Source: Halobacteriovorax sp. (GTDB taxonomy: Bacteria; Bdellovibrionota; Bacteriovoracia; Bacteriovoracales; Bacteriovoracaceae). Taken from it: DNA of 20,083 nucleotides. A model generated the notes under the pieces. That model worked only from the letters and a program-made list of their open reading frames with translations, did no database searches and was not told the origin of the DNA. Below are positions 15,967-20,083 of this stretch, one piece after another (position 1 is the first letter of the stretch; the number at the start of each line of letters is the position of its first letter). The DNA is taken from the NCBI GenBank assembly GCA_002686115.1, contig NZAF01000132.1, positions 1 to 20,083 of the forward strand. Direction: 5' to 3'. The position numbers and the translations under genes are program-made.

Positions 15967-17898
15967 GTGCAGAGATTCTTAATTTTATTCACATTTCTTA
16001 TATTGATAATCTCTTGTGTACCCATGAGTGAGAAGAAAAGTGAACTTGTTTTTAATGATTCTTCTAATGATGGGGTAGCCGATAATTCTATTGATACAAT
16101 AGCTCTAGGTAAAAGGTTGTATAAAAATAATTGTATGAGTTGTCATGGTTCACTTGAAAACTCTGATAAGTTGGGAACAAATTATAGTGCTGTGAAATCA
16201 GCAATCCAAGATGTTTCTTCAATGTCCCATTTATCTTTTCTAACAGATAATGAGATCTCTGAAGTTGTTGATGTTTTGAAATTCAAAACTCAAGAATTTA
16301 AATATCCTGAAATAGAACCTTTATGTATAAATAAGGATGAAATAGCGGATAGTGATTCAAAGTTTTTGACTCCAGAACAACTGAAAAATACGATAATAGA
16401 TATCTTTGGAGTAATAGCATATAATTCAATTAAAAGTGAAATTGAATCGCTTATAACTAAGCCTGTTCAAGGTGAATTTTCAACTTTTGATGTCAATATA
16501 GATAGTCTCCTCGTAAAGAGTTACATGAAAATATTTAAAGCTTTAGTACCTCACGCAGTGGTTGCAGTTAGGAATGAAGATAATTGTTTGAAGCCATCAG
16601 GTAACTTGTTAAAAAGCTCTGTAGATTCTACTTGTTTAGGTGAAGTTTTAGAAGAGTGGGGACTAAGAATATTTCGAAGACCTTTATCTTTGAGAGAGTT
16701 AGATGATTTTCAGGATACATTTGAAAAAATTGATAATGAAGATTTTGATATTGCTTTTGGTGGAGTCTTAAGCACAATGCTACTTAATCCAAACTTCCTG
16801 TTTTTGATAGAAAATAGAGGGGGATTAGTTGGAAACAAGTATCAATTGACAGATTATGAAATGGCATCAAGATTAAGTTTTACATTACTTAGAACTACAC
16901 CATCAGATCAACTGTTGCTTGCAGCAAAAAATGGAGAGCTTACTAGTGAAGAAAAGTTAGAGGCTCACATAGACTCCCTCATTAATGATACTAGAACAAA
17001 AAAAGTTATCAAGGAATTCTATAAGGAGTGGTTGCAAGTTGAAAATGAAGTTCTTGATAGTTATACAGACCACTTTTTAAATCCAACATTGGATAAAATG
17101 AACTCCGTGAATATTTATCAATCAGCACAAGAAGAGATAGATCGATTTTTAGATTATATTTTGTTCAATAAGAAAGGTACATTGGAAGATCTTTTCCTTT
17201 CTAATTGGGTGAACTTGTCTGGGTTACCAGAACTCGCAAATGTATATGGTGTTACAACAAATGATAGAGTGCTAGACCCATATTTGCGCTCAGGTATATT
17301 GACTCGGTCTGCATTACATATCACAGGTTCAAATTGGAAACATCCAATGAAATTTGGTGCAATGTTAAGGCGACATGTTTTGTGTGACGAATTACCAGAT
17401 CCTCCAGATGATTTTGAAATACCTGAAACAAAGATAGATCCAATTTCAATAAAATCTTCTAGAGAAAGGTTTGAGCAACTTGTTTCAAGTCCAAATTGTT
17501 TCGGCTGTCATAAGAGCATTAACGGTCTTGCTTTTGCTTTTGATAATATTGATTCACTAGGGAGAAATATAGATGAAGAAAGGGTGTATGGCCCTACTGC
17601 TAATTTTATTGGCGAAGTTTCTGTAAACACTCTTACAAAGCCTTTTATATATAATGGTGACAATTCGATGGCTAGTGATGGTGTAGAGTTAACAAAAAAA
17701 ATAATAGCTGCACCAAAGACAAAGCAATGTTTTTCAAAGAAGTTAACATCATTTTATATTGGAAGAAAGTTAAGTGAAGGTGATGGATGCTTAGTTGATG
17801 AAATAAGTAAGAATGTTGTTGGTAAAAAGAGTCTTCTCTTTTTGGTAAAAGAAATTCTTATGAGTAAAAACTTCAAGATGAAAAAAATAAAACAATAA
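15967..17898 (+). CDS. Diheme cytochrome c lipoprotein, DUF1592/DUF1588 family
   Basis: The 643-residue product starts with GTG (AGG 6 nt upstream) and carries a lipoprotein signal ending in LIISC (Cys17). A small cytochrome c-like domain has CMSCH at 56-60. Then come the serial domains of the Planctomycetes/Myxococcus-type family: LTPEQLKNTIIDIFGV (DUF1587-like, 134-149), LRIFRRPLSLREL (DUF1595-like, 233-245), the DUF1592-like block (about 275-405), the DUF1588-like block (about 437-535) with a second heme site CFGCH (511-515), and a DUF1585-like tail. Its partner, a Tat-exported DUF1552 protein, follows at once. The pair probably forms an envelope electron-transfer oxidoreductase; no substrate is known to me. 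The N-terminal heme placement is like other heme-tethered members. Confidence 0.88.
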   Translation: MQRFLILFTFLILIISCVPMSEKKSELVFNDSSNDGVADNSIDTIALGKRLYKNNCMSCHGSLENSDKLGTNYSAVKSAIQDVSSMSHLSFLTDNEISEVVDVLKFKTQEFKYPEIEPLCINKDEIADSDSKFLTPEQLKNTIIDIFGVIAYNSIKSEIESLITKPVQGEFSTFDVNIDSLLVKSYMKIFKALVPHAVVAVRNEDNCLKPSGNLLKSSVDSTCLGEVLEEWGLRIFRRPLSLRELDDFQDTFEKIDNEDFDIAFGGVLSTMLLNPNFLFLIENRGGLVGNKYQLTDYEMASRLSFTLLRTTPSDQLLLAAKNGELTSEEKLEAHIDSLINDTRTKKVIKEFYKEWLQVENEVLDSYTDHFLNPTLDKMNSVNIYQSAQEEIDRFLDYILFNKKGTLEDLFLSNWVNLSGLPELANVYGVTTNDRVLDPYLRSGILTRSALHITGSNWKHPMKFGAMLRRHVLCDELPDPPDDFEIPETKIDPISIKSSRERFEQLVSSPNCFGCHKSINGLAFAFDNIDSLGRNIDEERVYGPTANFIGEVSVNTLTKPFIYNGDNSMASDGVELTKKIIAAPKTKQCFSKKLTSFYIGRKLSEGDGCLVDEISKNVVGKKSLLFLVKEILMSKNFKMKKIKQ

Positions 17899-17910
17899 GG
17901 ATAATTGTTT

Positions 17911-19389
17911 ATGAAAAAACCAATACTATATAATCGAAGACAGTTTTTATTTGGAAGCGGTGGTTTTTTTCTCTCTATTCCCTTGTTGCCATCACTATTA
18001 TCTCAAAGCGCTAGAGGAAATTCGTCTTCAGTTTCAAGATTTGTAAGCATTTTAAGAAGAGACGGGGCACCAATCGATTTTTGGCCAAGACTTTCTTTAA
18101 ATCAACTTACGAAACTTGGACCTACCACAAGAGAATTTGATTTGAGCAAAATTAGTGGAGATTTATCATACTGCTTTGGAAGTAAGTTCAACGATCTAAA
18201 GTCTGATATGATAATATTAAAGTCTATTAACGGAATGGAGAAGTTTGGAGATCACGGAAGTGATTGTATCTTAACCGCTATGAATTATAAAAAATTTCCA
18301 GAGAGAAACCCAAGTGGTGGACCTTATGAATCAATTGATCAACATATTATTAGAAAAATATATGGAGATAGTGATCCTTTTGAAAAACAACTAAATATCC
18401 AAATTTCGTATAGCTCAAAAAGAAGTTCTTATTCTTGGTATTTAGACGGGGATAATCCTAAAAAGCATCCTGCTTACAATAATCCTAAGACAATATTTAA
18501 TGACTTTTTTAATATAGAAAAGCCAGATTCTGTTAGGGACTTAGAAAATGAGAAATTAGTTATCGATAAAGTTCTTGCTCATTTTAATTCAGTTAAAAAT
18601 AGTAAGTCGATTTCTAAAAATGATAAACTAAGACTTGAGGAATTTAGTGAAGAAATATTTTCAGTTCAATCTCAGTTAGATAACAGTAATGATTATGCTG
18701 GTTGTGTAGTTCCAAGTGGGACAAATGGTAATTATGTAAATTTAGAACAAAGAATACAGCAAACATTTAAAGTAATGACCCTCGCATTAAAATGCGACAG
18801 AACAAGAGTCATTAATTTTGATTTTAATCCAGATACTATAATAGCACCTTATTTTAATGGTAAAGGCCACCATGGTGTTTCACATGGGAATTCATCTGAA
18901 TATGTTAATGTTTTTAAGAATATGCATAAATGGCACAATGATTTCATTGCAGACTTTATAAAAGATCTTAAAACAGAAGATCCATTTAATACAGGTAAGA
19001 CTATTCTTGAAAATACATTAGTCTTTATGTCGAATGAAATTGGTAACCAAGGAAATGGTGGACAAACAGGTAATGATGCCAATCACATAAGGGTTGATGT
19101 ACCTTGTGTTCTATTTGGTAATGTAAATAAATATTTTAAGACAGGTCGTTATCTTGACTATCGAAATGACAATACCCCAGCTAACAATAGATGGTACAAG
19201 CCATTAGGTCATCCTTATAATCAAGTTTTAACAACTATAATGAATGCTTATGGTTTAACTTATCATGATTGGGAAAGAAACAACGTGAGGGGTTTTGGAG
19301 ATTACAGAGGACAGCTTTATAATAAATCTAAACCAGATCTAATGACTTTAGGAGATAAGAGGTCACCTTTACCATTTATAAAAGCTTAA
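17911..19389 (+). CDS. Tat-exported DUF1552 protein
   Basis: The ATG at 17911 is preferred over a TTG at 17905 because AAGGA (17897-17901) lies 9 nt before the ATG but only 3 nt before the TTG. The 492-residue protein begins with a twin-arginine signal (R9-R10-Q-F-L, then a hydrophobic stretch to about residue 30), so it is exported folded, perhaps with a cofactor or metal. DUF1552 features are ILRRDGAP (48-54), GHHGVSH (319-325), WH (341-342), LVFMSNEIGN (370-379) and the H392 region before VPCVLFGN (397-404). These His and Glu residues resemble the metal-site pattern of the related DUF1501/alkaline-phosphatase-like superfamily. It is 12 bp downstream of the diheme DUF1592 gene. Its stop codon overlaps the U-tract of rnpB. 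Confidence 0.87.
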   Translation: MKKPILYNRRQFLFGSGGFFLSIPLLPSLLSQSARGNSSSVSRFVSILRRDGAPIDFWPRLSLNQLTKLGPTTREFDLSKISGDLSYCFGSKFNDLKSDMIILKSINGMEKFGDHGSDCILTAMNYKKFPERNPSGGPYESIDQHIIRKIYGDSDPFEKQLNIQISYSSKRSSYSWYLDGDNPKKHPAYNNPKTIFNDFFNIEKPDSVRDLENEKLVIDKVLAHFNSVKNSKSISKNDKLRLEEFSEEIFSVQSQLDNSNDYAGCVVPSGTNGNYVNLEQRIQQTFKVMTLALKCDRTRVINFDFNPDTIIAPYFNGKGHHGVSHGNSSEYVNVFKNMHKWHNDFIADFIKDLKTEDPFNTGKTILENTLVFMSNEIGNQGNGGQTGNDANHIRVDVPCVLFGNVNKYFKTGRYLDYRNDNTPANNRWYKPLGHPYNQVLTTIMNAYGLTYHDWERNNVRGFGDYRGQLYNKSKPDLMTLGDKRSPLPFIKA

Positions 19390-19402
19390 AAAAGAGTTAG
19401 GG
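19388..19402 (-). terminator. rnpB 3' terminator (P1 strand plus U-tract)
   Basis: On the minus strand the RNA ends CCCUAACUC (19402-19394) followed by six U (19393-19388). CCCUAACUC is the 3' half of the P1 helix, so termination could rely on the closing stem of the RNase P RNA itself. The U-tract shares two bases with the stop codon of the convergent DUF1552 gene. Confidence 0.5.
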
Positions 19403-19737
19403 TATAAGCCGGGTTCTGTATTGGACTATCATTCGTCTAGGCCTAGAATTACTCCTAGGCTCAAGCGCTTAACCCGTTCACGGAAGCTGGCTACCCCCAA
19501 AATGTGAACCTATTCAAACTTGCACCGCCTAGAGTTTACCTGTTTTCACTACAGCAGGTAGGTTGCCCTTCACGGATTGGCCGGCCGAAGCTACCCCAAT
19601 CTCGTTCAAACCCCTGTACTTTCTTTCTGTTGCACTTGTCCTCACCTCACGGTGGACGGGCGTTACCCGCTAAGCTGCCATGTGGAGCCCGGACTTTCCT
19701 CCCGTACCTTCGTACCGGCGATAGTCTCCCTAACTCT
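19394..19737 (-). ncRNA. rnpB: RNase P RNA (type A)
   Basis: This is the catalytic RNA that removes 5' leaders from tRNA precursors. Read on the minus strand it contains GAGGAAAGTCCGGGCTC near the 5' end and ACAGAACCCGGCTTAT near the 3' end, the two most conserved RNase P RNA blocks. The ends pair as GAGTTAGGG (19736-19728) with CCCTAACTC (19402-19394), a perfect 9-bp P1. The length of about 344 nt and the arrangement fit a bacterial type A RNA. It is clearly richer in GC than the neighbouring genes. Reading frames on the plus strand inside it are spurious. The 5' end is set from P1 and from the promoter. Confidence 0.97.
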
Positions 19738-19744
19738 GAGCATT

Positions 19745-19773
19745 AGTTAACAGATAAAACTTCTAAGTGTCAA
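19745..19773 (-). promoter_or_regulatory. rnpB promoter
   Basis: On the minus strand a perfect TTGACA (19773-19768) is followed after 17 bp by TTAACT (19750-19745), a 3-of-6 match to the -10 consensus. Transcription would begin near the A at 19737, one base before P1. The strong -35 and weak -10 fit a constitutive housekeeping promoter. Confidence 0.6.
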
Positions 19774-19787
19774 AGAATAGTGAAATA

Positions 19788-20083
19788 TTAATCCTCTTTA
19801 AAAGAACAATTTGTTAAGCTTTGTTTGATCTTGATTTTATCTTCTCCTGGCTCAGATTGAGAATATGAATATTCTCCTTCACCAGTATTCTTATCAATAC
19901 TTAGTTCTAGATGTTGGTGATACTTTCCAAGCTTTAAACCAAAGAGTGGAACGAACAGTTTTTGCTTAACATTGTAAGATACGACTAACTCATTACTATC
20001 ATTAGAAAATGATCTTTTTATCGAGTCAATTGATCCTGGCATATCTAAGTCACCACCGGTCATATATAGTTCGCCACTGTTAT
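19788..20083 (-). CDS. C-terminal part of an unknown protein (partial)
   Basis: The frame stays open to the window edge, so the gene probably starts outside. Upstream of the internal ATG at 20063 it still encodes NSGELY before MTGGDLDMPG. About 98 residues are visible, with alternating polar and hydrophobic strands (ELVVSYNVKQKLFVPLFGL, HLELSIDKN) that suggest a beta-rich protein. I recognise no family. It reads toward rnpB on the same strand; the rnpB -35 lies 15 bp after its stop codon. Confidence 0.6.
   Translation of the reverse strand, partial: NSGELYMTGGDLDMPGSIDSIKRSFSNDSNELVVSYNVKQKLFVPLFGLKLGKYHQHLELSIDKNTGEGEYSYSQSEPGEDKIKIKQSLTNCSFKED

Noticed and set aside
19504..19746. An 80-residue plus-strand open frame
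   Set aside because: It lies entirely within or at the edge of the minus-strand RNase P RNA, and its composition follows the conserved RNA blocks.
1..20083. CRISPR arrays, tRNA genes, insertion sequences or prophage genes
   Set aside because: No spaced direct-repeat arrays, tRNA-like cloverleaf ends or transposase/integrase motifs were seen on either strand.

Overview
This is a roughly 20 kb, AT-rich, gene-dense stretch of a Gram-negative bacterial chromosome. It encodes outer-membrane, lipoprotein and Tat-exported products, carries an ordinary type A RNase P RNA, and uses many TTG and GTG starts. The base composition, the wealth of small secreted hypothetical proteins and the DUF1592/DUF1552 pair suggest a Bdellovibrionota-like organism, perhaps Bacteriovoracales. 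That placement is inference from style only; there is no rRNA here.

Layout. (1) 1-2334: the tail of an unknown gene overlaps a small exported VWA-like protein, which converges on a long cysteine-containing lipoprotein of unknown function. (2) 2471-4004: mutY, preceded by a possible leaderless promoter, overlaps an NlpC/P60-like cysteine peptidase gene. (3) 4062-4571: a small exported hydrophobic protein on the minus strand. (4) 4725-7757: a GshB-like ATP-grasp ligase followed 6 bp later by a fusion of an N-formylglutamate amidohydrolase domain with a DUF1704 (QEGLA) HExxxH peptidase domain. (5) 7731-9758, minus strand: oligopeptidase B, overlapping the fusion gene tail to tail. A 69-bp REP-like inverted repeat lies at its 5' end. 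(6) 9970-15738: a compact five-gene operon of a TonB-dependent receptor, a receiver-only response regulator, two periplasmic substrate-binding-like proteins and a membrane histidine kinase. (7) 15967-19389: a diheme DUF1592-type lipoprotein followed by a Tat-exported DUF1552 protein. (8) 19388-19773, minus strand: rnpB with its promoter and terminator. (9) 19788-20083, minus strand: the C-terminal end of an unknown gene.

How the genes may work together. The two most interesting units are (4) and (6). In (4), a ligase fold from the glutathione synthetase superfamily is paired with a peptidase of the family that contains animal tubulin carboxypeptidases (MATCAP). This looks like an add-and-remove cycle for an amino acid or short peptide. 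In (6), receptor and periplasmic binding proteins are present with no ABC permease or ATPase and end in a kinase, so the operon reads as envelope-spanning ligand sensing rather than uptake. Its receiver-only regulator must act on a partner encoded elsewhere.
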